Notes under the pieces: generated by a model
What the model was told of the DNA's origin: nothing
The model's input: the letters and a program-made list of their open reading frames with translations, nothing else
Databases searched by the model: none
Assembly: GCA_946406195.1 (NCBI GenBank)
Contig: CAMJJT010000007.1
Coordinates: forward strand, 1 to 64,000
Direction of reading: 5' to 3'
DNA length: 64,000 nt
DNA from: an uncultured Bacteroidales bacterium
GTDB taxonomy: Bacteria > Bacteroidota > Bacteroidia > Bacteroidales > Paludibacteraceae
In this document: piece by piece, positions 34,006 through 43,400 of the stretch
Layout: each line of letters opens with the position of its first letter
Numbering within the stretch: position 1 is the stretch's first letter
Position numbers and translations under genes: made by a program

Positions 34006-35088
34006 TTAAGCGTGCATCGCTTCATATTCTTTGATGCAATCGACGAGTGCCTGAACGCCTTCGAGGTCCATCGCGTTGTAGCAGGAAGCGCGGAAACCGC
34101 CTACCAGACGGTGTCCCTTGATACCCACCATGCCTTTTGCGGTAGCGAACTTGAAGAAATCGTCTTGGAGATCCTCATAGCCCGGCTTGAAGACGAAGCA
34201 AATATTCATGCAACTGCGATCCTCTTTCTTGGAGATGGTCGGCATGAACAGTTTCGACTCATCAAGACACTTGTAAAGCAAGTCTGCTTTTGCTTTGTTG
34301 CGCGCCTGAATCCATTTCACACCACCATTTGCCTTAAGCCAACGAAGGGTCAGCACAGCCGTATAAACCGGCAGCACAGGAGGCGTGTTGAACATCGAGC
34401 CGCCCTCGATATGGGTCTGGTAGTTCAGCATCGTCGGGATGTAACGGCTTACCTTGCCAAGACACGATTCCTTGATGATGACGAAAGTCACACCGGCAGG
34501 AGCGAGGTTTTTCTGCGCGCCACCATAGATGATGTCGTATTGGCTGACATCAATAGGACGGCTGAGGATGTCGGAAGACATGTCGGCTACCAAGCCTACT
34601 TTGCCTTTCTTCTTGTAGATCTCAGCGAGTTTCTCATCGTTGATCTCGGTTCCAAAGATGGTGTTGTTGGTGGTGATATGGAAATAATCTGCGTCCTGCG
34701 GGATCTCATAGTCCGTCGGGATCGAATCAGTGCTGGCTGCTACTTCGACAGCCTCACCGAAACCTTTTGCCTCTTTGAGTGCTTTCTTCGACCAAACACC
34801 GGTGTTCAGATAAGCCGCTTTCTTCTCCAGCAGGTTAAACGGAACCATGCAGAACTGCAGGCTCGCACCGCCACCCAAGAAGAGCACACGATAGCCCTCC
34901 GGAATATTGAGAAGCTCTTTCATCAGGGCTTCTGCTTCATCCATAACAGGTTGGAAATACTTAGCGCGGTGCGAAATCTCCAGAATGGAAAGTCCTTCAC
35001 CCTGAAAATCCATAACGGCTTCTGCCGTTTGTTTGATTACTTCTTGCGGCAGGATACTCGGTCCTGCATTAAAATTGTACTTTTTCAT
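34006..35088 (-). CDS. serC: phosphoserine aminotransferase
   Basis: 360 residues. [13 protein letters not shown] at the start, [18 protein letters not shown], and the PLP lysine in [14 protein letters not shown] (near residue 195). Converts 3-phosphohydroxypyruvate and glutamate to phosphoserine, the second step of serine synthesis. Two bases separate it from the upstream carboxyltransferase gene. Confidence 0.95.
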   Translation of the reverse strand: MKKYNFNAGPSILPQEVIKQTAEAVMDFQGEGLSILEISHRAKYFQPVMDEAEALMKELLNIPEGYRVLFLGGGASLQFCMVPFNLLEKKAAYLNTGVWSKKALKEAKGFGEAVEVAASTDSIPTDYEIPQDADYFHITTNNTIFGTEINDEKLAEIYKKKGKVGLVADMSSDILSRPIDVSQYDIIYGGAQKNLAPAGVTFVIIKESCLGKVSRYIPTMLNYQTHIEGGSMFNTPPVLPVYTAVLTLRWLKANGGVKWIQARNKAKADLLYKCLDESKLFMPTISKKEDRSCMNICFVFKPGYEDLQDDFFKFATAKGMVGIKGHRLVGGFRASCYNAMDLEGVQALVDCIKEYEAMHA

Positions 35089-35090
35089 GA

Positions 35091-36767
35091 TTATTTTAAT
35101 GTATAATATTTATGATTCCAAGCAGTTGGTCTGATTTGCGGCAGTTCGATGATACCCTCTTTATGCTGCTTGCCTTGCGCGAGGTGCAATGCCATAGCTA
35201 CGGCTGCCATCTCGTCAGCAGCATTTGTCATTTGTGGTTTGTCATTTGTTATTTGAGCCTGCGGCAAGTATTGACGCAAGTTCTCCGGTACTTCTTTGCC
35301 TGCTTTCTGCATTCGCTCAGCGAGGTCTTTGTTGAACTGCTCTTTGGCGATACCGGACTTGTACTCGCGGTATTGCTTGTCATGCATAGCGAACTCAAAG
35401 AGTTCCTCATCATCCTGTCCGCGATCCCAGCCCAGTTCTTCCATCTCTTTGATGTACTGCGGAAGCACATTCGGATAGAGTTTCTGCGGATCGTCGGTAT
35501 AGAACTCGAATCCTTTCTCTTTGGCAAGTTCGATGATCTCCGGAGCCAACTCACCCGGCAGTTTACCGGACTTGCCGAGGATCATACCCCACATAGCCGG
35601 ATCCATGCGTGTGAAGTCTTTCTCACCCATCGAGCGGCTGAAGAGGTTCATCAGCGCAGCGTTCTTGACGTATTGACTGAACGGCGTCACGAGGCACGGC
35701 GTACCTAACATCGGCCAGATACGTTGTACTTCGTCGAAGAGCTGTACGAGTAATTCGTCCTCGCTCAGTTCGGGTTCGCCTTTCTTCTTGAGGTTCGCGT
35801 TGATAGCCGCGTGCATACCTTTGAGATCCGCCATCAGCGAACCCATCATGCCGCCCGGCAGACCGCAACCCACAAGCAGCGAAGTCATCAGCGCATTCTT
35901 CGGGTCAATCCAATAACCGAGGAAATCATCTATGAACGATTGTGTCAGGCTGCGTGCCTCCATATAAGCTTTCATATTGATGTCTTTTACAAGGAAGCCT
36001 GCATCTTTGAGCATCGCCTGAATAGTGATCACATCCGGGTGTACTTTACCCCAAGAAAGCGGCTCCATTGCTACGTCCAGCACATCGCCACCGGCTTTCG
36101 CTACCTCCAGCATCGAAGCGACACTAAAGCCCGGTCCCGTATGTCCGTGGTATTGGATGATGATATCGGGGTGTTTCTCCTTGATAGCCGCTACGATCGT
36201 TCCGAGCATAGCCGGACGACCGATACCCGCCATATCCTTCAAGCAGATCTCCTGTGCGCCGCCTTCGATCAGTTGCTCCGCCAGGTTGATGTAATACTCC
36301 GCCGTATGCACTTTCGAATAGGTGATACACATCGTCGCCTGTGCGGTCATACCGGCCTCTTTCGCCCATTTGATGGACGGGATGATGTTTCGCGGGTCAT
36401 TCAGACCGCAGAAGATACGGGTGATGTCCGTTCCCTGCGCATGCTTCACTTTGTACATCAGCTGCCGCACATCTGCCGGCACGGGGTTCATACGCAATGC
36501 GTTCAGACCACGGTCCAACATGTGCGTCTTGATTCCTGCCTCGTTGAACGGTTTGCAGAACGTACGAACCGCCAAGTTCGGGTTCTCGCCGTACAACAGG
36601 TTCACTTGCTCACTCGCACCGCCGTTGGTCTCCACACGGTCGAAACAGCCCATGTCGATGATGACCGGCGCGATACGCGCTAACTGGTCTTTACGCGGCA
36701 CGTACTTACCGCTACTCTGCCACATGTCGCGATAGACAAGGGAGAATTGAATTTCTTTTTTACTCAT
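35091..36767 (-). CDS. carboxyltransferase subunit (oxaloacetate decarboxylase alpha / pyruvate carboxylase B type)
   Basis: 558 residues. HMGL-like TIM barrel with the [17 protein letters not shown] opening (RD..QS type), [24 protein letters not shown] (metal His pair), followed by the conserved PYC/OADA domain. No biotin-acceptor MKM motif is present, so a separate carrier protein is needed. Transfers CO2 between biotin and pyruvate/oxaloacetate. Residues near 513-523 ([11 protein letters not shown]) come from an in-frame heptamer array, placed where a linker would be. The rest of the biotin enzyme is not in the window. Confidence 0.88.
   Translation of the reverse strand: MSKKEIQFSLVYRDMWQSSGKYVPRKDQLARIAPVIIDMGCFDRVETNGGASEQVNLLYGENPNLAVRTFCKPFNEAGIKTHMLDRGLNALRMNPVPADVRQLMYKVKHAQGTDITRIFCGLNDPRNIIPSIKWAKEAGMTAQATMCITYSKVHTAEYYINLAEQLIEGGAQEICLKDMAGIGRPAMLGTIVAAIKEKHPDIIIQYHGHTGPGFSVASMLEVAKAGGDVLDVAMEPLSWGKVHPDVITIQAMLKDAGFLVKDINMKAYMEARSLTQSFIDDFLGYWIDPKNALMTSLLVGCGLPGGMMGSLMADLKGMHAAINANLKKKGEPELSEDELLVQLFDEVQRIWPMLGTPCLVTPFSQYVKNAALMNLFSRSMGEKDFTRMDPAMWGMILGKSGKLPGELAPEIIELAKEKGFEFYTDDPQKLYPNVLPQYIKEMEELGWDRGQDDEELFEFAMHDKQYREYKSGIAKEQFNKDLAERMQKAGKEVPENLRQYLPQAQITNDKPQMTNAADEMAAVAMALHLAQGKQHKEGIIELPQIRPTAWNHKYYTLK
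35222..35256 (-). repeat. in-frame heptamer array inside the carboxyltransferase gene
   Basis: Five 7-base units (plus strand CATTTGT, CATTTGT, GGTTTGT, CATTTGT, TATTTGA), the same word as the dcp spacer, encoding [10 protein letters not shown]. Confidence 0.82.
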
Positions 36768-36770
36768 ATA

Positions 36771-37952
36771 TTATTTAGTTAATTCGTCAAATTTAGCTTT
36801 CATGGTCGGATTGCCGTAAGTGAGGCGTTTGACCGTTACCTCTTGCAGTTTCTTATCCGCCGCATTGAGGTTATCGCCGGACTTTATGAGGTTCTCGCGC
36901 ACTTTGGTCAGATGAGCGATGGTCTTGTCTATCTCATCGATGGCATCCTGAAAGCGCTCATTGGCAAGGCGCACATTGCGTCCGAAACCCTCTTTGAACG
37001 CCACGAGTTTATCCTCGAAATTCGTCACGTCTATCTGTTGGGCTTTTACCAACGCCAATTCGCGCTTCGCCTCCAGGCTCTTCCGGCTGGTCTGGCACAA
37101 CAGCGTGATAAGCGGCACAAAAAACTGCGGACGGATGACGTACATCTTCTCGAACCGATGACTCATATCCACTATTCCGCCGTTGTATAATTCGCTTTCC
37201 GGCTCCAACATAGAAACCAGCACCGCGTACTCGCAGTTTTTCTTCTTGCGGTCCGCGTCCAGTTTAGCGATAAAATCTTCGTTCTTATGCTTGGTCGCGG
37301 TCTCGTCATTCTCGTTTTTCATTTCGAACATGATAGAGATATACTCCACTCCATCCTCCGAACTGTCCCGAAAGACGAAATCGCCTTTTGTACCTTCCAC
37401 CACATCATTGTCCTTCTCAAAATAGGCATTCGGGAACAAAGGTCGGATCCGGGCAAACTCCGTAGCGCAATGTTGCTCCAAAGTCTCCCCTACCATTTTC
37501 GTGGATAGACGAAGCTTCATGTCCTTGTAGTAAGCCACCTGATCTTGCAGCGCTTTCATCTGCTCAGCAGCCTGGGCACGCAGAGTAGCCAGTTCCTGAT
37601 CCTTTTTCATATATTCCTCCGTAGCGCGTTGGCGCACCTGGGCTACAGCTAATTGCTTTTGTTGCTCAGCCTGTTGGAGTTGAGCCTGCGCGGATTGGAG
37701 AGCCTGATCTTTGAGCAACAACTGCTCTTTGAACGCCTGATCGCGCTGCAACTGCTCCGTCTGAAGACGAGCCTGCTCCGCCTGTTTCTCCGCAGCCAAA
37801 CGTGCCTGCTGAGTCTGCTCCAACTCATGGATACGACGCGCCAACTCGGTCTCAAACTCACTGTTTTTGACCTGATTAAGCAGCATTGCGTAGTCTGCCT
37901 CATCCACGGCAAACGTACTTCCGCACTTAGGACATTTTAATTCTTTCATCAT
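36771..37952 (-). CDS. DUF2130 family protein
   Basis: 393 residues. N-terminal CPKCGSTF zinc-ribbon half site, a long Gln/Ala/Glu-rich coiled coil (about 30-145), then the DUF2130 domain (GETLEQHCATEFARIRPLFPNAYFEKDNDVVEGTKGDFVFRD, a nuclease-fold-like region with FEMKNEND). Related in layout to RmuC-type proteins; function unproven. First gene of the run down to 29147, with its promoter at 37974-38004. Confidence 0.88.
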   Translation of the reverse strand: MMKELKCPKCGSTFAVDEADYAMLLNQVKNSEFETELARRIHELEQTQQARLAAEKQAEQARLQTEQLQRDQAFKEQLLLKDQALQSAQAQLQQAEQQKQLAVAQVRQRATEEYMKKDQELATLRAQAAEQMKALQDQVAYYKDMKLRLSTKMVGETLEQHCATEFARIRPLFPNAYFEKDNDVVEGTKGDFVFRDSSEDGVEYISIMFEMKNENDETATKHKNEDFIAKLDADRKKKNCEYAVLVSMLEPESELYNGGIVDMSHRFEKMYVIRPQFFVPLITLLCQTSRKSLEAKRELALVKAQQIDVTNFEDKLVAFKEGFGRNVRLANERFQDAIDEIDKTIAHLTKVRENLIKSGDNLNAADKKLQEVTVKRLTYGNPTMKAKFDELTK

Positions 37953-37973
37953 GGTTCACAACCTTTGCGGGTG

Positions 37974-38004
37974 CAAAGGTACACATTTTTTTGCATATAT
38001 GCAA
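37974..38004 (-). promoter_or_regulatory. promoter of the DUF2130-serC-serA-dcp run with -33 palindrome
   Basis: Minus strand: TTG (38002-38004) opens TTGCATATATGCAA (37991-38004); 20 bases after the TTG comes TACCTTTG (37974-37981). Upstream of the -33 lies CGCGCGCGTGC and a 9-base A-tract. Confidence 0.87.
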
Positions 38005-38049
38005 GCACGCGCGCGTTTTTTTTTATTTTTAGGAATTTTTTACCATTTA

Positions 38050-38081
38050 TTTGCATATATCAAAAAAAAGTAGTAATTTTG
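38050..38081 (+). promoter_or_regulatory. promoter of glyS
   Basis: TTTG (38050-38053) in TTTGCATATATCAA, 20 bases, TAATTTTG (38074-38081). Confidence 0.87.
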
Positions 38082-38144
38082 CAGGCAAAATTGGCGAAAG
38101 AGCCAAATAACCCAATAGTAAATATTTAAATCGTAAATAATTTT

Positions 38145-39722
38145 ATGGCACAACAAACACAAGAAGAAACATTTAAGAAGATCGTAGCGCATTGCAAGGA
38201 ATACGGATTTGTTTTTCCGTCCAGCGAGATCTACGATGGTCTGGGCGCCGTATATGACTACGGTCAGAACGGCGTGGAGTTGAAGAACAATATCAAGCGT
38301 TATTGGTGGGATTCCATGACGCTGTTGCACGAGAACATCGTCGGTATCGACGCGGCTATTTTTATGCACCCGACAACTTGGAAAGCTTCGGGACACGTGG
38401 ACGCCTTCAATGATCCGCTGATTGATAACCGCGATTCGAAAAAACGTTACCGCGCCGATGTACTGATCGAAGATCAGATTGCCAAATACGATGACAAAAT
38501 CGCCAAAGAGGTAGAAAAAGCCCGCAAACGTTTCGGGGAGAGCTTTGACGAAGAGATGTTCAAGGCTACCAACGAACGCGTGAAAGAGCACATTGCCAAA
38601 CGCGAAGCCTTGCATGAGCGTTTTGCCAAAGCGATGAACGACAATAACCTCGATGAACTCAAACAGATCATTCTCGACGAGGAGATCGTTTGCCCGATTA
38701 GCGGTACACGCAACTGGACCGACGTACGTCAGTTCAACCTTATGTTCCAAACAGAAATGGGCTCGACCGCCGATGGCGCAATGAAGATCTACCTTCGTCC
38801 GGAGACCGCGCAAGGTATCTTCGTGAACTTCCTTAACGTTCAGAAAACAGGCCGCATGAAAGTGCCTTTTGGTATTGCGCAGATCGGTAAAGCCTTCCGT
38901 AACGAGATCGTAGCTCGTCAGTTCGTGTTCCGTATGAGGGAGTTCGAGCAGATGGAGATGCAGTTCTTCGTTCGCCCGGGATCGGAGCTCAAATGGTTCG
39001 AGCATTGGAAACAATTCCGTCTCAAATGGCATAAAGCGCTCGGTCTCGGTGACGAGAAATACCGTTTCCACGACCACGACAAGTTGGCTCACTATGCCAA
39101 CGCAGCTACGGATATCGAGTTCCTCATGCCGTTCGGATTCAAGGAGGTTGAGGGTATTCACAGCCGTACGAATTTTGACCTCTCGCAGCACGCTAAGTAC
39201 AGCGGAAAGAAGATCGAGTACTTCGATCCGGAACTCAATCAGAGCTACACACCGTATGTCATTGAGACTTCCATCGGCGTCGATCGTATGTTCCTGAGCG
39301 TTATGTGTTCGAGCTACGAGGAGCAGGCATTGGAAGGCGGAGACACCCGTGTGGTACTCCACTTGCCGGCTGTCCTCGCACCCGTGAAAGCGTGCATCAT
39401 GCCGCTTGTGAAGAAAGACGGTCTGCCTGAGAAAGCACGCGAGATCATGAACGAACTGAAGTTCGATTTCAAGGTAGCGTACGATGAGAAAGACTCGATC
39501 GGTAAACGTTACCGCCGCCAGGATGCAGTGGGTACACCATTCTGTATCACCGTTGATCATGACACGCTCAATGATGGTTGTGTAACCGTACGTTACCGCG
39601 ACACCATGACCCAGGACCGTGTGAAGATCGAGGATCTGCACGAGATCATCCGCAAGGCAACCGACGCCAAGGAATTATACAAAAAAATAGTCGGCGAATC
39701 GCTCGAAGATAATGAAGAGTAA
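38145..39722 (+). CDS. glyS: glycine--tRNA ligase
   Basis: 525 residues, the dimeric eukaryote-like form. Class II motifs: motif 2 FRNEIVARQFVFRMREFEQMEMQ and motif 3 ETSIGVDRMFLSVM; anticodon-binding domain from about residue 410 (HLPAVLAPVKACIMPLVKK). Single-gene unit with its own promoter (leader about 55 bases) and a strong terminator directly after the stop. A 533-codon frame on the other strand is a shadow. Confidence 0.96.
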   Translation: MAQQTQEETFKKIVAHCKEYGFVFPSSEIYDGLGAVYDYGQNGVELKNNIKRYWWDSMTLLHENIVGIDAAIFMHPTTWKASGHVDAFNDPLIDNRDSKKRYRADVLIEDQIAKYDDKIAKEVEKARKRFGESFDEEMFKATNERVKEHIAKREALHERFAKAMNDNNLDELKQIILDEEIVCPISGTRNWTDVRQFNLMFQTEMGSTADGAMKIYLRPETAQGIFVNFLNVQKTGRMKVPFGIAQIGKAFRNEIVARQFVFRMREFEQMEMQFFVRPGSELKWFEHWKQFRLKWHKALGLGDEKYRFHDHDKLAHYANAATDIEFLMPFGFKEVEGIHSRTNFDLSQHAKYSGKKIEYFDPELNQSYTPYVIETSIGVDRMFLSVMCSSYEEQALEGGDTRVVLHLPAVLAPVKACIMPLVKKDGLPEKAREIMNELKFDFKVAYDEKDSIGKRYRRQDAVGTPFCITVDHDTLNDGCVTVRYRDTMTQDRVKIEDLHEIIRKATDAKELYKKIVGESLEDNEE

Positions 39723-39727
39723 AAAGT

Positions 39728-39749
39728 AAAGCCCGCGTTTGCGGGCTTT
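39728..39749. terminator. bidirectional terminator between glyS and the aminotransferase gene
   Basis: AAAGCCCGC-GTTT-GCGGGCTTT: a perfect 9-bp stem with a 4-base loop, between convergent stops 30 bases apart. Confidence 0.92.
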
Positions 39750-39751
39750 CT

Positions 39752-40939
39752 TTATGCATTGTAAGCTTCCAGTGCTTTACGAAGGACGATCATCGCTTTG
39801 CCCAGATCTTCTTTATTGAGGACATAGGCCATACGGACTTGGTGACGACCGTCTTCGGGGTTGGTGTAGAAACCCGTAGCAGGGGCCATCATGACTGTTG
39901 CACCTTCATATACAAAGTCTGTGAGACACCATTTGCAGAATTTCTCCACATCGTCCACCGGCAGTTCAACCATGACGTAGAACGCACCTGTCGGAGCGGG
40001 AGCAAAGACACCCGGGATCTGGTTGAGTTGATCCACCAGGAAATTACGGCGTCCAAGGTACTCGTCATAGACTTCCTGCATATATTCCTCGGGGGTAGAG
40101 AGCGAAGCTTCGGCAACGACCTGACCGAATAAAGGAGGACTGAGACGTGCCTGACAGAACTTCATGACCGCCTCGCGCACCGCTTTGTTTTTCGTAATGA
40201 GCGCGCCTATTCGGATACCACATTCGCTGTACCGTTTGGAAACACTGTCCACCAGCACGACGTTCTCCTCGATGCCTTCGAGGTGACAAGCGGAGATATA
40301 AGGCGATTTGGTGTAGATAAACTCCCGGTAGACCTCATCTGAGATGAGGTAGAGGTTATATTTCTTGACCAGATCGCGTATCTGCCGCATTTCTTGTTTG
40401 GTATACAAATAGCCCGTGGGATTGTTCGGATTGCAGATGAGGATAGCGCGCGTCTTAGGCGTGATCTGCTTCTCAAACTCCTCTACCGGCGGTAACTTGA
40501 AACCGTTCTTGATGTCCGTTTTGACCGATTTGACCACCGCACCGCAAGAGATCGCGAACGCCATGTAGTTGGCATACGATGGGTCGGTGACGATGATCTC
40601 ATCGCCCGGGTTGAGACAACTCATATAGGCGAACATGATTGCCTCTGAGCCACCAGAAGTAATGATGATCTCGTCGGGAGAGAGGTCAATGCCGTACTCG
40701 GCGTAATAGCTGACCATCTTCGTGCGCAGGGATTTGAGACCCTGTGAAGGAGAATAAGCCAGAATATCCTGATGAAAATTCTTCACCGCCTCGAGTGCTT
40801 GCGGCGGGGTCTGGATATCCGGCTGACCGATGTTGAGGTGATAGACATGCACCCCTGCTAACTTAGCCTCATCGGCATATTTGGCCAATTTACGAATAGG
40901 ACTTTCAGGCATTGACTGCGCCCGTAAACTTATTTCCAT
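39752..40939 (-). CDS. PLP-dependent aminotransferase (class I, aspartate type)
   Basis: 395 residues. HLNIGQPDIQTPP, SGGSEAIMFAYMSCLNPGDEI, NPNNPTGYLYT and the PLP lysine in DSVSKRYSECGIRIG (near residue 233), all class I fold. Probably aspartate or a broad amino-acid aminotransferase; the substrate is not decided by sequence alone. Last gene of the run starting at 47731. Confidence 0.9.
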   Translation of the reverse strand: MEISLRAQSMPESPIRKLAKYADEAKLAGVHVYHLNIGQPDIQTPPQALEAVKNFHQDILAYSPSQGLKSLRTKMVSYYAEYGIDLSPDEIIITSGGSEAIMFAYMSCLNPGDEIIVTDPSYANYMAFAISCGAVVKSVKTDIKNGFKLPPVEEFEKQITPKTRAILICNPNNPTGYLYTKQEMRQIRDLVKKYNLYLISDEVYREFIYTKSPYISACHLEGIEENVVLVDSVSKRYSECGIRIGALITKNKAVREAVMKFCQARLSPPLFGQVVAEASLSTPEEYMQEVYDEYLGRRNFLVDQLNQIPGVFAPAPTGAFYVMVELPVDDVEKFCKWCLTDFVYEGATVMMAPATGFYTNPEDGRHQVRMAYVLNKEDLGKAMIVLRKALEAYNA

Positions 40940-40985
40940 AAAGATATTTACAATTTAGTCATTTACACATTTATTCATTTGTGTC
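40940..40985 (-). repeat. tandem array, 7-8 base unit (TAAATGAC), includes the lplA-like stop
   Basis: Coding strand: AAATGAA, TAAATGTG, TAAATGAC, TAAATTG, TAAATATC. The first unit encodes the last residues and the stop of the lipoate ligase gene. Confidence 0.78.
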
Positions 40986-41594
40986 TTTCAGAGCTTTTTC
41001 CAATTCAGCGCGAAAAGCCTGTATATCCCCTATATCCTTTATATCGCGCAGGTTACGCACGCGTTGACGCACGGAGGAGACGGCATGTTTCTCCAGTTTG
41101 GCGGCAGAAGGAGTGATCGCTTTTTCGAGCGCATCGATATTCACGTCGTAAAGCATCGAGGCATGCACGACCGTGCCGGTAGGCGTGGTATAACAAGCAG
41201 TACCGGACACTTTTCGATCGCCTACCATCACATCGTTATGCGAGGTCGTCACCGCTTCGTACCCTAATTGATTCAATGCGCCGGAGAGGAACTGCATGAA
41301 GTCCTCAAAGACCTCTTGGCTATGGGTGGAAGGCGAGACAAAGGAAACCATCAGGTTGCCGGAATCCGCATAGACACATCCTCCTCCACTCTGACGCTGT
41401 ACCACCGCTATCCCATGCGCTTGACAATAAGGCTCGTTGACCTCCTGCTCCTTGATCTGATGACGGCCGTAGATGACGGTAGGCGGCACGATCCATGTAA
41501 AGAACGTCGGTTCGCCGATGGACTTTACCATCTCCACCTCCATCGCCAGATACTCTTCGAGGGAGAGACCTTCTGTGACTTTAAGGATTCTCAT
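40971..41594 (-). CDS. lipoate--protein ligase family protein (short)
   Basis: 207 residues. BPL/LplA fold with TVIYGRHQ, QRQSGGGCVYADSGNL (RRxGGG-like) and the catalytic lysine in GDRKVSGTACY. It lacks the C-terminal accessory domain of LplA, so it may need a partner or act as an octanoyl/lipoyl transferase. Located between guanine deaminase and the aminotransferase gene. Confidence 0.85.
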   Translation of the reverse strand: MRILKVTEGLSLEEYLAMEVEMVKSIGEPTFFTWIVPPTVIYGRHQIKEQEVNEPYCQAHGIAVVQRQSGGGCVYADSGNLMVSFVSPSTHSQEVFEDFMQFLSGALNQLGYEAVTTSHNDVMVGDRKVSGTACYTTPTGTVVHASMLYDVNIDALEKAITPSAAKLEKHAVSSVRQRVRNLRDIKDIGDIQAFRAELEKALKDTNE

Positions 41595-41600
41595 TTTTCT

Positions 41601-41640
41601 GAATTACGGGATTACGGAATTACGTCATTTCGGGGTTTCG
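41601..41640 (-). repeat. tandem array, 8-base unit (CGTAATTC), guanine deaminase-lplA spacer
   Basis: Five octamers in perfect phase (plus strand GAATTACG, GGATTACG, GAATTACG, TCATTTCG, GGGTTTCG). Confidence 0.85.
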
Positions 41641-41646
41641 AATGGC

Positions 41647-42927
41647 TCACATCACCGGCTCTGTCAGCTCCACTCCGCGGCAGAAACGACGTTTGATGTC
41701 ACGGTCATCGCCCAGATAGATATACCTCTCCAAACGCTGCGGAAGGGTGTAGTTATCGAAATTCAGATATCTATCATCAATCAGCAGGGCGTCAAACTCA
41801 TACCCGGGTTCAAAGGATCCCACTTTGCCGAAGAACGAACCTCCTGCTTTGGTAGCCAGATAGAAGACTTCGGACAGGCTGAGGAAAGGCATCTCGCCTT
41901 TGGTCTGCGCATAATTGAGTTTGGAAACCTGAATAGCATACTGCATAACACGAAGCATGGAGAGATGATGTCCGGCAGAGACGTCTGTTCCTAATGCCAC
42001 GTTTATTCCTGCATCGAGGAACTTACGAATAGGCGCCATGCCGGACGAAAGATTACTGTTAGAAGTGGGGCAATGCACGACATAGACGCCGTTCTTCCGC
42101 ATCAACTCCATCTCTTCTCCGTCGGTGTAGCAGCAATGAGCCATGAGCGTAGGCGTCTGACCGAAGAGACCGTATTTATCATACGCTCCACCATAACAGG
42201 TGGTGTCCGGTTCCAGTTCTTTGACCCACATGATCTCCGATCGGTTCTCCGAGAGATGGGATTGAACAGGCATGCCTGTTTCTGCGGCGTACTGACCTAA
42301 AGCGGTTAACATCTTATCCGAACAAGAAGGTACGAAACGCGGTGTGATGATCGGTTTGACCATGCCGTCCGCGCTATGTTCATCCAGATGGGCTTTGAGC
42401 ATTCTCATGCCTTCCATCAGTTCGGAGGTCGTGTTTTGCAGCGTGTCAGGGCTGTTACGGTTCATACCCACGAGTCCGACGTATGCTCCCATTCCCGCCT
42501 GAATGAACAGGTCTGCCAAGATACGCGTAGCCTCGGGATGGATTGTACCGAAGACGGCAGAACGCATTGTGCCCTGCATCCACAACTCGTGTACAAAACG
42601 GCGGTATAAACGCCTTGCGTACTCCGGATCGGCGTACTTGGTCTCCTCCGGGAAGGTATAGGTATTGAGCCAGGGGAGTAACTCCAGATCGAGCGCGAGA
42701 CCCATATTCCTGTACTGCGGCGCATGGACATGCAGATCGTTGAATGCCGGAATCAGCAACTTATCGCCGAAATCCATCACCTGACGCCTCCAGTCCATAT
42801 TCTCCGGCAACTCGCGATAGATACCTTCCACGAGACCGTTGGACTTGACTACGATATAGCCGTGAGGGATTATTTCAAACTTCTCCGGCGTGGGAGTATA
42901 AACGATGTTAGCCTTGTATATTTTCAT
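41647..42927 (-). CDS. guaD: guanine deaminase / amidohydrolase
   Basis: 426 residues. Metal-dependent amidohydrolase: FNDLHVHAPQYRNMG (HxH), SHLSENRSEI, AHCCYTDGEEMELM and GTDVSAGHHLSML. The HAPQ signature points to guanine deaminase (guanine to xanthine). It overlaps the upstream GtrA gene by 20 bases. Confidence 0.88.
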   Translation of the reverse strand: MKIYKANIVYTPTPEKFEIIPHGYIVVKSNGLVEGIYRELPENMDWRRQVMDFGDKLLIPAFNDLHVHAPQYRNMGLALDLELLPWLNTYTFPEETKYADPEYARRLYRRFVHELWMQGTMRSAVFGTIHPEATRILADLFIQAGMGAYVGLVGMNRNSPDTLQNTTSELMEGMRMLKAHLDEHSADGMVKPIITPRFVPSCSDKMLTALGQYAAETGMPVQSHLSENRSEIMWVKELEPDTTCYGGAYDKYGLFGQTPTLMAHCCYTDGEEMELMRKNGVYVVHCPTSNSNLSSGMAPIRKFLDAGINVALGTDVSAGHHLSMLRVMQYAIQVSKLNYAQTKGEMPFLSLSEVFYLATKAGGSFFGKVGSFEPGYEFDALLIDDRYLNFDNYTLPQRLERYIYLGDDRDIKRRFCRGVELTEPVM

Positions 42928-43348
42928 CTTTGGGTTTATTAAAGAACAACAGACATATCAGATAATTGATACAGCCACCTATGAATATAACGAATATACT
43001 GATCAGATCATCTCTCCATGAGGGGAAAGAAGCCAACGCCACAGGCAGCAACACAAACTGAATAATCAGATTGATTGCGCGCGCGAAAAGGAAACCTCCG
43101 GCGTTCTTCTTGGTAGGACGCGTATTGAAAGTGTACCAATTAGAGAAGAAATAGTTCGGTATCATCTCCAATACATACCCAATACCGAACGCCACATAAT
43201 AGAGGGCAGTCCCTTTCTCGGGGTGCTCCATGAGAAGCAGAGCCGCCATGAAGAACCATGTCTGCAGAATAGCACCCGTTGTGCCGACGAAGAAAAATCG
43301 CACGGCACTACGGATGTTGTCAGGTAAATATCGGGTTGGAAGTTTCAT
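42908..43348 (-). CDS. GtrA-family membrane protein
   Basis: 146 residues, four hydrophobic helices; FFFVGTTGAILQTWFFM and NYFFSNWYTFNTRP are typical of GtrA, a family linked to flipping of polyprenyl-linked sugars. The substrate is unknown. It lies between alaS and guanine deaminase, with no evident functional link to either. Confidence 0.87.
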   Translation of the reverse strand: MKLPTRYLPDNIRSAVRFFFVGTTGAILQTWFFMAALLLMEHPEKGTALYYVAFGIGYVLEMIPNYFFSNWYTFNTRPTKKNAGGFLFARAINLIIQFVLLPVALASFPSWRDDLISIFVIFIGGCINYLICLLFFNKPKDENIQG

Positions 43349-43363
43349 TGTTTTTCTTTTTTT

Positions 43364-43400
43364 CGAAATTACGTTATTACGTCATTACGTCATTATGCCA
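43364..43400 (-). repeat. tandem array, 8-base unit (TGACGTAA), begins at the alaS stop
   Basis: Coding strand: CATAATGACGTAATGACG..., with octamers TGACGTAA, TGACGTAA, TAACGTAA; the alaS stop TAA belongs to the first unit. Confidence 0.83.

Noticed and set aside
38040..39641. 533-codon minus-strand frame opposite glyS
   Set aside because: Shadow of glyS; its 5' part also runs across the glyS promoter.
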